8,241 nt of DNA from Caldifarciminota bacterium (lineage in GTDB: Bacteria > Hydrothermota > Hydrothermia > LBFQ01 > DSFT01). The position numbers and the translations under genes were made by a program. Of this stretch, positions 1 to 5,685 are shown in pieces (within the stretch, counting starts at the first letter, position 1; each line of letters opens with the position of its first letter). The notes under the pieces were generated by a model. That model ran no database searches. It was not told the origin of the DNA and saw only the letters and a program-made list of their open reading frames with translations. The DNA lies in NCBI GenBank assembly GCA_015494735.1, contig WGAQ01000150.1, positions 1 through 8,241 on the forward strand. Reading direction: 5' to 3'.

Positions 1-336
1 CAGGAACTCTCCCGGTGGAATGGTTCCATTGGTTTCTATCTGGTATATGAGGAATTTCTGGTCGAATGTTTCTATTATCTTCTCCATCCATCTGCGGTGA
101 AGTAGGGGCTCCCCTCCGGTGAATACGATGTCGATATCCCTTCCGGCGAATCCCTCCACCTTTCGTATCAATTCATCGAAGGAATGGGGCTTTCCCCTTC
201 TCCACACGGAAGTGGTGTCGCACCACACGCATCTTAAGTTGCATCCCCCGAATCTTATGAAGAGGGCGGGTCTCCCCGCAAGGCTTCCCTCCCCCTGAAT
301 GGAGTAGAAGATTTCGGCAACCGGAATCGGACCCAT
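1..336 (-). CDS. queE: 7-carboxy-7-deazaguanine synthase QueE, radical SAM (3' end cut by window edge)
   Basis: QueE is a radical SAM enzyme that converts 6-carboxy-tetrahydropterin to 7-carboxy-7-deazaguanine, a cytosolic step toward preQ0 and queuosine in tRNA. The 112 visible residues start MGPIPVAEIFYSIQGEG, the usual QueE opening. They contain the iron-sulfur/SAM cysteine motif CNLRCVWC (C32, C36, C39), followed by D40 and T41. TGGEP at 73-77 and ETNG at 101-104 are further QueE/radical SAM signatures. The CX3CX2C spacing is standard. About half of a typical protein of roughly 200 residues is present, and the rest lies left of position 1. The ATG at 334-336 is 10 nt after the ribF stop. 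There is no Shine-Dalgarno, but a TAAACT box overlaps the ribF stop, so the gene may have its own leaderless promoter as well as readthrough from ribF. The identification is firm. Whether the product goes to queuosine cannot be told from this window. Confidence 0.93.
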   Translation of the reverse strand, partial: MGPIPVAEIFYSIQGEGSLAGRPALFIRFGGCNLRCVWCDTTSVWRRGKPHSFDELIRKVEGFAGRDIDIVFTGGEPLLHRRWMEKIIETFDQKFLIYQIETNGTIPPGEFL

Positions 337-343
337 CCCGGAA

Positions 344-349
344 AGTTTA
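344..349 (-). promoter_or_regulatory. TAAACT promoter-like box for queE, overlapping the ribF stop codon
   Basis: The minus strand reads ATTAAACTTTCCGGG then ATG, with TAAACT at -13 to -8 from the queE start. The TAA is also the ribF stop codon. The box has the same sequence and nearly the same distance as those before ald and the HTH regulator. No SD is present. A bacterial -10 element here would start transcription about at the ATG. No -35 element was recognised. Confidence 0.5.
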
Positions 350-1240
350 ATCTGCTTCGAAAATCTCCAGAGTCCTCTCTATATCCTTCTCTATCTGCCT
401 CCTGAGTTCGTCTATGGAGGGGAATTTCATGGGCTTTCTCAGAAATTCGATTAATTCCACCCTGATTTTTTCCCCGGTTATATCTCCCGTGAAGTTTAAG
501 ATGTGCACTTCCAGACTGGGAGGCAGATTCAGGGTTTCCCTCTTTCCTATGTGCATGGCACCGGGAAACACTCTCCCGTTTATGTGGACCCTGGTGGCAT
601 ATACCCCTTCGGCCGGAATGAGTTTCTCTTCCGGAACCTCCAGGTTGGCAGTTGGAAATCCGATTTTCCTTCCCATGCCCGCTCCCGGAATCACCTTTCC
701 CGTGATGAAGTACCTGTATCCCAGGAGTCTGTTGGCCATTTTCAGATTGCCCTCCTTCAGGAGTTGCCTGATTCGGGATGAGCTCACCGTTATACCGTCT
801 ATCTTTATGGGGGAGAGGACCGTCAGGGAAAATTCCAGTTCGTCCATGTATCGGGTGGCAAATACCGCGTCCCCCTCCCTGTTCAGGCCGAATCGATGAT
901 TGTATCCCAGAAACAGCCACCGGAGTCCGAATCGGCTGGATAGATGCTCCCTGAGGAAGTCCTCCGCCCTGATGGAAAAGACCCGCTCGTCCATGAGGAT
1001 GACGGTGGGGACTTTCAGGTTCTGGAGCAATTCCAGTTTCTCCTCCAGAGTGGTCAGTTTCTCGCTCTTCTTGTATTTGTGTCTGGAGAAGGTCAGCACC
1101 ACCGGTTTCAGGCCCCACTTGCTGGATGTGCAGAGGGTCTCGTTTATGAGTTTCCTGTGGGCTATGTGGATTCCGTCGAATGTCCCTATGGTTATACCCG
1201 TTTCCTCCATCCGGGCTTCGAAGAAGTCCAGAACCTTCAC
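347..1240 (-). CDS. ribF: Bifunctional riboflavin kinase / FAD synthetase RibF
   Basis: RibF phosphorylates riboflavin to FMN and adenylylates FMN to FAD in the cytosol. The N-terminal nucleotidyltransferase half shows GTFDGIHIAHRKLI (19-32, the HxGH-type site), GYNHRFG (112-118) and VSSSRIRQLL (152-161, the ISSTxIR-type motif). The C-terminal flavokinase half shows GAGMGRKIGFPTANL (186-200), GVYA (212-215), HIGKRETL (230-237) and LEVHILNF (243-250), with the usual LRKPMKF tail motif. The 297 residues are close to the normal ~305. One small oddity is FSRHKY (51-56) where many members have FxPHP. The start used is GTG (1238-1240), 22 nt after the ald stop, with only a weak purine stretch upstream. 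An in-frame ATG at 1210 would remove ten residues and still leave the first motif whole, so the start is uncertain. The gene has no TAAA(A/C)T box of its own and is probably cotranscribed with ald. Confidence 0.95.
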   Translation of the reverse strand: MKVLDFFEARMEETGITIGTFDGIHIAHRKLINETLCTSSKWGLKPVVLTFSRHKYKKSEKLTTLEEKLELLQNLKVPTVILMDERVFSIRAEDFLREHLSSRFGLRWLFLGYNHRFGLNREGDAVFATRYMDELEFSLTVLSPIKIDGITVSSSRIRQLLKEGNLKMANRLLGYRYFITGKVIPGAGMGRKIGFPTANLEVPEEKLIPAEGVYATRVHINGRVFPGAMHIGKRETLNLPPSLEVHILNFTGDITGEKIRVELIEFLRKPMKFPSIDELRRQIEKDIERTLEIFEAD

Positions 1241-1262
1241 GTCAGTGAACCGCTCTTCTGCT

Positions 1263-2402
1263 CTATATTTCCATGCCCTCCGACTCTGCTCTCAGCAGTT
1301 CATCGAGGGGGGTGTATTCCAGTCCGAAGGCCTCCGCCACGGCTTTGTAGGTGATGTATCCCCTGTACAGGTTCACTCCCCTGTAGAGGGCAGGGTCGTT
1401 GAGAACCGCATCGGGCCATCCCAGGTCGGCCAGTTTCACCACGTACTTGATGGTGGAGTTGGTGAGGGCGAATGTGGATGTCCTGGGTACGGCGCCCGGC
1501 ATGTTGGCAACGCAGTAGTGAATAACGTTGTCCACCTTGTAAACGGGGTCCCTGTGGGTGGTGGGTCTGGAGGTGTCGGAGCTGCCCCCCTGGTCTATGG
1601 CCACATCCACGAAGACGGAACCATCCTTCATCTCGCTCAGGAGCTCCCTGTCTATGAGTTTTGGAGCCTTGGCCCCGTGAATCAGGACGGCGCTTATCAG
1701 CAGGTCGGCATCCTTAATGCTCTCGCGCAGATTGTACCTGCTCGAATACAGGGTCTTTACATTGGCGGGCATCACCTCGCTCAGGTACCTGAGCCGGGGT
1801 ATGTTTATGTCCAGGATGGTCACATCGGCCCCCATTCCGGCTGCTATTATGGCGGCATTCATCCCCACCGTTCCACCCCCCAGTATGACCACCTTGGCGG
1901 GAGGCACTCCGGGCACTCCACCCAGAAGAACTCCCCTTCCTCCGAAGGGCTTCTCCAGGTACTTGGCCCCCTCCTGCGGCGCCATACGCCCGGCGATTTC
2001 GCTCATGGGGATGAGAAGGGGAAGGGAGCCATCGTCCAGTTCCACGGTTTCGTATGCTATTCCTATGATTTTCCTCTCCATCAGTTTGCGGGTTAGGTTT
2101 TCGTCTGCGGCCAGATGCAGGTATGTGAAGAGTATCTGTCCTTCCCTGAGGAGTTCGAATTCCTCCGGCTGGGGCTCCTTCACCTTTACTATCATCTCTG
2201 CGGCATCGTAAACATCCTTCAGGGTTTCCAGTATGGTGGCTCCTGCCTTTTCGTATTCCTCGTTGGATATACCGCTTCCAAGTCCTGCATCCTTCTGAAC
2301 GTACACCGTGTGCCCTCTCTTAACCAGTTCCTCGACTCCCGAAGGGGTTATAGCCACCCTGTACTCTTCTGTCTTGATTTCTTTCGGTACTCCCACTTTC
2401 AT
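1263..2402 (-). CDS. ald: Alanine dehydrogenase (NAD-dependent)
   Basis: Ald reversibly deaminates L-alanine to pyruvate and ammonium with NAD, linking alanine use to central carbon and nitrogen metabolism in the cytosol. The 379 residues match the family length of about 370-380. MKVGVPKEIK is the canonical N-terminus. Visible key residues are substrate-binding R15 (YRVAITP) and K75 (VKVKEP), catalytic H96 (YLHLAAD), and catalytic D270 (VDVAIDQGG). The Rossmann loop GGGTVGMNAA (175-184) is followed by D198 (ILDIN), which fits NAD. The open frame continues 47 codons upstream. The ATG at 2400-2402 was chosen because family homology begins exactly there and a TAAACT box lies at -14 to -9. The purine-rich AGGTGG upstream is 23 nt away, too far to act as an SD, so a leaderless message is likely. 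ribF follows after 22 nt. Confidence 0.96.
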   Translation of the reverse strand: MKVGVPKEIKTEEYRVAITPSGVEELVKRGHTVYVQKDAGLGSGISNEEYEKAGATILETLKDVYDAAEMIVKVKEPQPEEFELLREGQILFTYLHLAADENLTRKLMERKIIGIAYETVELDDGSLPLLIPMSEIAGRMAPQEGAKYLEKPFGGRGVLLGGVPGVPPAKVVILGGGTVGMNAAIIAAGMGADVTILDINIPRLRYLSEVMPANVKTLYSSRYNLRESIKDADLLISAVLIHGAKAPKLIDRELLSEMKDGSVFVDVAIDQGGSSDTSRPTTHRDPVYKVDNVIHYCVANMPGAVPRTSTFALTNSTIKYVVKLADLGWPDAVLNDPALYRGVNLYRGYITYKAVAEAFGLEYTPLDELLRAESEGMEI

Positions 2403-2410
2403 GATACCAA

Positions 2411-2416
2411 AGTTTA
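2411..2416 (-). promoter_or_regulatory. TAAACT promoter-like box for ald
   Basis: The minus strand reads TATAAACTTTGGTATC then ATG, placing TAAACT at -14 to -9. As a -10 element it would start transcription within about 0-3 nt of the ATG, giving a leaderless or nearly leaderless message, which fits the missing SD. No convincing -35 is seen. A second A/T box (TTTAAAA) lies about 25 bp farther upstream. Confidence 0.55.
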
Positions 2417-2417
2417 T

Positions 2418-2431
2418 AGGTGAATCCACCT
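2418..2431. repeat. Short inverted repeat AGGTG-N4-CACCT-type just upstream of the ald promoter box
   Basis: AGGTGAATCCACCT reads as a 5-bp stem with a 4-nt loop on either strand and abuts the ald TATAAACT element. It would cover the spacer between -10 and -35, a common operator position. Its short length means chance is possible. Confidence 0.3.
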
Positions 2432-2445
2432 CCGGTTTTAAATGC

Positions 2446-2486
2446 CCGGATATGGACGATAAAGGGCTTTTGCGCACCTTATCCGG
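2446..2486. repeat. CCGGATA ... TATCCGG inverted repeat upstream of ald
   Basis: Seven-base perfect arms at 2446-2452 and 2480-2486 are separated by 27 bp, centred about 64 bp upstream of the ald ATG. This is a plausible place for a dimeric regulator to bind. The right arm is part of TTATCCGGA, which also occurs in the control region of the HTH regulator (5616-5624). ATCCGG is not rare in this window, so the link is weak. Confidence 0.3.
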
Positions 2487-2692
2487 AAGAAGAGCATTGC
2501 AGTTCGGACCTGTATTCCCCCGGGGATATTTATCGACACCCATGGAATCCGTATCCTCTTCCAGGGCCTTTTAACGATGCAGGATGGATATTGCTTTCGG
2601 GAGGGTGCTTCGATTGCTAACATAATTCGATGGGGGAGAGCAGTATGCCCTGGGTAATGCTTTTCCTGTTTCCTTCGCGTGAGAGGATTTAG

Positions 2693-2710
2693 GGTGGGGA
2701 GACCCCCACC
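2693..2710 (-). terminator. GC-rich hairpin just after the 180-aa gene, probable terminator without U-tract
   Basis: GGTGGGG (2693-2699) pairs with CCCCACC (2704-2710) around a 4-nt loop, giving a perfect 7-bp stem that starts 3 nt after the TGA of the minus-strand gene. The transcript then continues CUAAAUCC, not a run of U, so it is atypical as an intrinsic terminator. It may act with Rho or as a 3'-end stabiliser. Its place at the end of the envelope operon supports a 3'-end role. Confidence 0.5.
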
Positions 2711-2713
2711 GAA

Positions 2714-3256
2714 TCACTTCCTGCTGTACTTTATCATCCGGGCTTCATAGACGGAGCCGTCTTCCGAAACGGTCTTCAGGTAAAGGGGCAGTCCTATATC
2801 GCTCTTGATGCACAGGTCGTAGGTCACCTTTCCATTCTCTTCCACCACCAGTCTCCTGCCCTTCTGTCCCGCATAGGAGCAGGAACTTCCCTTCTTCACC
2901 CTTATGGTGCCCTCTTCGTCGCTCTGCTCCATGGTGTACTCCCCTGCGCCCATAATCTGATATGGGATGGCGGCGAATACGGTGACCCCCAGGGGAGCAA
3001 GCCAGGGGTTAAACATCATCTGGCCGAACAGATATGTGGAAATCTGCTCCGGGTCATCCACCTGAATCGTTACCTTTCCACTCGAGTTTCCCCATTTTCC
3101 CTTTATCGAGAGGGTCTTTCCATCTATCCGTATGGTGTAATTACCTTCAGTTTTCTCTCCATTCTCCTCCTGCACTATGGAGTATTCGAACATTTCCTTC
3201 GGGTGGAACTTCAGGGGCTGCCAGTCCATAACCTGGCCCAGGAGCAATGCCAGCAT
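2714..3256 (-). CDS. Hypothetical secreted beta-rich protein, 180 aa
   Basis: I do not recognise a family. The start is well fixed: AGGAGGGG lies 4 nt before the ATG, and an in-frame TAA (the stop of the upstream lipoprotein gene) is only 12 nt further up. The N-terminus MLALLLGQVMDW is hydrophobic but short and has no Lys/Arg, so it is an odd signal peptide or anchor. Residues 22-70 look like alternating beta strands (EYSIVQEENGEK, NYTIRIDGKTLSIKGKW, KVTIQVDD). A hydrophobic stretch spans about 79-103. C126 and C149 could form a disulfide. The ending GLPLYLKTVSEDGSVYEAR loosely resembles the last hairpins of LolA/DUF3108-type periplasmic beta-sheet proteins, which is a weak guess. It lies 12 nt after the 350-aa lipoprotein gene in the same operon, so a joint envelope role is likely. 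A hairpin follows the stop. Confidence 0.75.
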   Translation of the reverse strand: MLALLLGQVMDWQPLKFHPKEMFEYSIVQEENGEKTEGNYTIRIDGKTLSIKGKWGNSSGKVTIQVDDPEQISTYLFGQMMFNPWLAPLGVTVFAAIPYQIMGAGEYTMEQSDEEGTIRVKKGSSCSYAGQKGRRLVVEENGKVTYDLCIKSDIGLPLYLKTVSEDGSVYEARMIKYSRK

Positions 3257-3260
3257 AATT

Positions 3261-3268
3261 CCCCTCCT
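3261..3268 (-). promoter_or_regulatory. Strong Shine-Dalgarno for the 180-aa gene
   Basis: The minus strand reads TAAAGGAGGGGAATT then ATG. AGGAGGGG sits 4 nt from the start and directly follows the TAA of the upstream lipoprotein gene, which suggests translational coupling. It fixes the unusually short N-terminus of the product. Confidence 0.8.
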
Positions 3269-4321
3269 TTATTTCCTCACCCACCACAGACCGCTGTCCA
3301 CCACCACGGTGCCGTAGTACACTTTCCACACTCCGCCCATGCTGTCGATCGTGGTGTTGACCTGCCCATCGTAGTTGATGGTGGCTCCAGAATAGGATAC
3401 GTTCATCGTTATCGTGTAATCCACTGCTGTTCCGCTACCCGAAAGGATTCCGGCACATCCGCCGTCCATGGTCATGGAGAAATTTCCATCCGCATCCACG
3501 GAGGGGATGTCCAGGATGAGGGTATCTGCATTGCACGTGGAATCGGCGTTCATGAGACTCTGCCACCCTCCGTACCAGGTTCCGCTCACATCCGTGGGGG
3601 TGCCGCCTCCGGATGTGTCCCCTATGGAGATGTCCACTATGTCCTCTGTGAAGACGGCAAAGAAGGAACCATTTATTCCATCGGCAGGGTCCGGGTCAGA
3701 GAGGCCGGAAATGGTGGAAATTTCACCCGCAGCCACACTTATGCTATAATTTCCGGGGGTTCCGGTGACGGATGAGGGGATTGTGTACGCCACGGTGGAG
3801 CCGTTGAGGATGTCGGAATAATAGACGGTGGAATCCACATCGTTGTTGTATAGCATCACCATCACCGATTTATCGTTACTCCCTCCCACGTACTGCCAGT
3901 TGACGGGTATTTCGCTTCCCGTGAGGAAGGTGGCACCGCTGTCCGGCGAAGTAATCTGCACATCGTCTATCTGTGGAGCGGTGGCGCTTGCGGTGAATGT
4001 GTCTCCGTCTATTATGGCCACGAGATTATACGTCTGGCCGCTGGAATAGGTTATGTCGTTTGAATAATATGCACCGTAATAGTAGGTAAGACTGGTGCCG
4101 TTGATGGTGATTATGGCGTCCGATACGAGTGCTCCTGTGGAATCGTAAACTTTGGCAAAGGCTCCGCTGGCCGTTCCTGTCTTATAGACCATTGCATACA
4201 TGCTGTATCCGGAGGTCGGTGGGGTTTCGTTTCCTCCTCCCTCTTCCGGCTCGGTAGGGGTTCTGGAGCATGCGGTCCATACCATGGACAGGCTCAGAAT
4301 AATGGGCAAAAATTTCCTCAT
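3269..4321 (-). CDS. Lipoprotein with Kre9/KNH-like and lipocalin-like beta domains, 350 aa
   Basis: A probable surface or periplasmic lipoprotein. MRKFLPIILSLSMVWTAC is a signal peptide with a lipobox ending at C18; Trp at -3 is unusual. A disordered Pro/Glu/Gly linker follows (20-38). Domain 1 (about 41-118) is a beta-rich repeat of Ser/Thr/Tyr-rich strands. Domain 2 (about 121-200) has ITSPDSGATFLTGSEIPVNW and later YTIPSSVTGTPGNYSISV, a pattern like Kre9/KNH-type Ig-like domains of cell-surface proteins. A Gly/Thr linker (236-244) leads to domain 3 (245-350), starting VSGTWYGGW, which looks lipocalin-like or beta-barrel-like; C263 and C289 may form a disulfide. AAGGAGGG lies 5 nt before the ATG, and a TAAACT box lies 21 nt before it. 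The 180-aa secreted gene follows after 12 nt. The substrate or role is unknown. The Ser/Thr/Gly/Asp-rich composition fits an extracellular protein. Confidence 0.85.
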   Translation of the reverse strand: MRKFLPIILSLSMVWTACSRTPTEPEEGGGNETPPTSGYSMYAMVYKTGTASGAFAKVYDSTGALVSDAIITINGTSLTYYYGAYYSNDITYSSGQTYNLVAIIDGDTFTASATAPQIDDVQITSPDSGATFLTGSEIPVNWQYVGGSNDKSVMVMLYNNDVDSTVYYSDILNGSTVAYTIPSSVTGTPGNYSISVAAGEISTISGLSDPDPADGINGSFFAVFTEDIVDISIGDTSGGGTPTDVSGTWYGGWQSLMNADSTCNADTLILDIPSVDADGNFSMTMDGGCAGILSGSGTAVDYTITMNVSYSGATINYDGQVNTTIDSMGGVWKVYYGTVVVDSGLWWVRK

Positions 4322-4326
4322 ATCAT

Positions 4327-4334
4327 CCCTCCTT
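4327..4334 (-). promoter_or_regulatory. Shine-Dalgarno for the 350-aa lipoprotein gene
   Basis: The minus strand reads AAAAAGGAGGGATGAT then ATG. AAGGAGGG is 5 nt from the start codon. It shows that this genome uses anti-SD pairing, in contrast to the SD-less genes with a box right at the start. Confidence 0.8.
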
Positions 4335-4342
4335 TTTGCTTT

Positions 4343-4348
4343 AGTTTA
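4343..4348 (-). promoter_or_regulatory. TAAACT promoter-like box for the 350-aa lipoprotein gene
   Basis: The minus strand reads AAATTAAACTAAAG upstream of the SD. As a -10 element it would start transcription near 4336, giving a leader of about 15 nt that just holds the SD. It has the same core as the boxes before ald, queE and the HTH gene. No -35 was recognised. Confidence 0.5.
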
Positions 4349-4462
4349 ATTTTTCATCCCGTATCCCTCTGGATGAGGCCCGCTTAATCTGTTGATGGAG
4401 GCCATTTTTAGAATGGGGCCTGAATTTTTTCTCCGTTTATCCCTGGATTTTCGAAACTTTTT

Positions 4463-4551
4463 CCATGGGGCGGAGGGGTATCGATTGAACGAATCAATAT
4501 GCCCCCGGGCCCCGAGTGTCCTGCCGATTGATAGTCTCCCTCCGCCCATGG
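4463..4551. repeat. 89-bp inverted-repeat structure after the propeller lipoprotein gene
   Basis: CCATGGGGCGGAGGG (4463-4477) and CCCTCCGCCCATGG (4538-4551) are complementary over 14 bp with one bulged G. The 60-bp interior holds further self-complementary parts: the GC-rich palindromes CCCGGG and GGGCCC (4504-4512) and an ATTGA/TCAAT mini-hairpin. It starts 6 nt after the TGA of the minus-strand lipoprotein gene. Neither strand has a T-run after the outer stem, so it is not a classical intrinsic terminator. It may be a 3'-UTR structure, a small RNA, or a cruciform. The rest of the 236-bp gap (4322-4557) holds only the downstream promoter and SD. Confidence 0.6.
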
Positions 4552-4557
4552 CTCTTA

Positions 4558-5499
4558 TCACTCCCAGTCCTTCACCACTATGTATTCGGCTGGATTACCC
4601 TGATATGCAATCCTCGCATCCCCACTCTGCACATCCACTATGTATAGGGTATTGGCGGGATTGCCGAAACTTCCCTGAGATACCGATGCTGCTATGTATC
4701 TGGAGTCGGGGGACCATGCTATGTGCTTTACGAAGACTCCATCTCCTCCCAGGATGAGGGTCCTGTTCTCCATCGTGGGGAAGTCTGCCACGTACAGGTA
4801 CGAGTAATTCAGGTAGAGGTCCGATTCTACGAAGGCTATCCTGCTGCCGTCCGGAGATACACATGGCCTTGCATTCTGGTTGTTGGGGGTGCTCTCCAGT
4901 ATGGTTAAGGTATCCCTGCTCAGGTTGTATAGCCAGATGTCCTGACTGTAGTATCCCCCGAAATCCTGCAGTATCAGCACCATCAGGGTATCGTTCACGA
5001 AGAAGGGGTCTATGTCCATCTTGCCCGGAGTGCCGAGGGTCCTGCTCGTTCCATTCTGCACATCGTATATTATTACGTCCACCGCTCCGTACCCATCTTC
5101 AGAGTTGAAAGCCACCAGATTTCCTCCCTGTGCGATGGTGGGACCGGACTGGGATAGGGGCATGTCGATTAACCGGGTCACCTCTCCCGTTTCCGGATTT
5201 GCTCTGTATATATCCATGTCCCCATCCTGGTTGGACGCGAAGTACAGATATCCATCGGAAAATACGGGTGTCGTCTCGCTGTACTGTGTAGTGGATATGG
5301 GGAGCATCCTCAGGTCGCCAGTGGAGGGGTCCAGGGTGTATATGTTCCAGGTGGTGTCCGATTCCGCGGTGGACGCGGGCTTCTTTATGGCCAGCAGGAT
5401 ACCGCTCACCTGGAATCCTCCCCCATCGTCGGGGGGCTGGGTGGTTTTGCTGCATCCGATGAAAAGGTATAACAGTGGGATTAATATGCTCCACCTCAT
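4558..5499 (-). CDS. PD40/TolB-like beta-propeller lipoprotein, 313 aa
   Basis: A probable periplasmic or surface lipoprotein with a six-bladed propeller. MRWSILIPLLYLFIGC is a signal peptide with lipobox FIGC (C16; Phe at -3 is atypical). A short linker TTQPPDDGGG follows. PD40-type blades recur at about 30-66, 77-111 (TTPVFSDGYLYFASNQDGD), 119-155, 163-201, 211-249 (RPCVSPDGSRIAF) and 258-299 (IAWSPDSRYIAA), each ending in a DIY/LY-D-x-x-(S/T)G-like strand. TolB-type propellers usually bind protein partners or peptidoglycan-linked proteins; a peptidase-linked role is less likely because no catalytic domain follows. The frame is open for 38 more codons upstream, but the ATG at 5497-5499 gives the signal peptide directly. 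No SD and no TAAA(A/C)T box is seen near it; TATACG about 12 nt upstream is only a weak candidate. It is separated from the next lipoprotein gene by the structured 4463-4551 region and that gene's own promoter, so it is probably its own transcript. Confidence 0.85.
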   Translation of the reverse strand: MRWSILIPLLYLFIGCSKTTQPPDDGGGFQVSGILLAIKKPASTAESDTTWNIYTLDPSTGDLRMLPISTTQYSETTPVFSDGYLYFASNQDGDMDIYRANPETGEVTRLIDMPLSQSGPTIAQGGNLVAFNSEDGYGAVDVIIYDVQNGTSRTLGTPGKMDIDPFFVNDTLMVLILQDFGGYYSQDIWLYNLSRDTLTILESTPNNQNARPCVSPDGSRIAFVESDLYLNYSYLYVADFPTMENRTLILGGDGVFVKHIAWSPDSRYIAASVSQGSFGNPANTLYIVDVQSGDARIAYQGNPAEYIVVKDWE

Positions 5500-5615
5500 G
5501 CCATAATTTTCGTATATTCGTGGAAAAACTTCAACAACACCTTCGGGGAACAGTATGCCTGCTTTAATCATACGTACCAGGTTTTTGAAGGGAATCGGTA
5601 TCTTATCAGTCACTT

Positions 5616-5684
5616 TTATCCGGATTTCTCTCCGGCAGAATCCGGTTTTTCGAAATCCTTTCGCACAGGTTTAAACTTAATTAA
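5616..5684. promoter_or_regulatory. Palindrome cluster in the divergent region before the HTH regulator gene
   Basis: Within 69 bp lie the palindrome ATCCGGAT (5618-5625), a CCGG (5632-5635), the inverted pair CCGGATT/AATCCGG (5620-5626, 5639-5645), TTCGAA (5649-5654), and the abutting 8-bp palindromes GTTTAAAC (5669-5676) and TTAATTAA (5677-5684). The last two end one base before the GTG start and contain the TAAACT box. The three CCGG units are 12 and 10 bp apart, about one helical turn. This is a good candidate for an operator controlling the regulator and perhaps the divergent lipoprotein gene. The remaining 5500-5615 shows no clear element. Confidence 0.4.
5672..5677 (+). promoter_or_regulatory. 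TAAACT promoter-like box for the HTH regulator gene
   Basis: The plus strand reads GGTTTAAACTTAATTAAA then GTG, with TAAACT at -14 to -9, the same position as before ald. There is no SD, so a leaderless GTG start is implied. TTCGAA lies about 17-18 bp upstream where a -35 would be, but it does not resemble TTGACA. Confidence 0.5.
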
Positions 5685-5685
5685 A

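Larger units (their letters stand above)
2403..2713. other. Intergenic region between ald and the 180-aa secreted protein gene
   Basis: These 311 bp hold the ald promoter box and two small inverted repeats at the ald side, and a terminator-like hairpin at the other side. The middle (about 2490-2690) holds no RNA gene that I recognise. A 61-codon open frame on the minus strand (2438-2623) has no SD or promoter box, has an unremarkable composition, and overlaps the ald control region, so I do not call it a gene. Confidence 0.6.

Noticed and set aside
493..498. A seventh TAAACT (minus strand) inside ribF
   Set aside because: It encodes part of the conserved ribF C-terminal region, and there is no start codon or gene at the right distance downstream.
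255..1118. Long open frame on the minus strand in another frame of ribF (287 codons)
   Set aside because: Its composition is extreme in Gly, Arg, His and Pro with no motif, and it is fully overlapped by the well supported ribF.
900..2096. 398-codon open frame on the plus strand opposite ribF and ald
   Set aside because: Antisense shadow: very rich in Gly, His and Val, with no recognisable domain, opposite two conserved genes.
2403..2543. 47-codon N-terminal extension of ald
   Set aside because: Alanine dehydrogenase homology starts exactly at MKVGVPKEIK; the extension overlaps the promoter box and repeats and has no SD.
4346..4561. 71-codon minus-strand frame in the gap between the two lipoproteins
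   Set aside because: It lies over the inverted repeat and the downstream promoter, lacks an SD and has low-information basic composition.
5500..5613. 38-codon extension of the propeller lipoprotein gene
   Set aside because: It would place 38 residues before a clear lipoprotein signal peptide and has no start signal.
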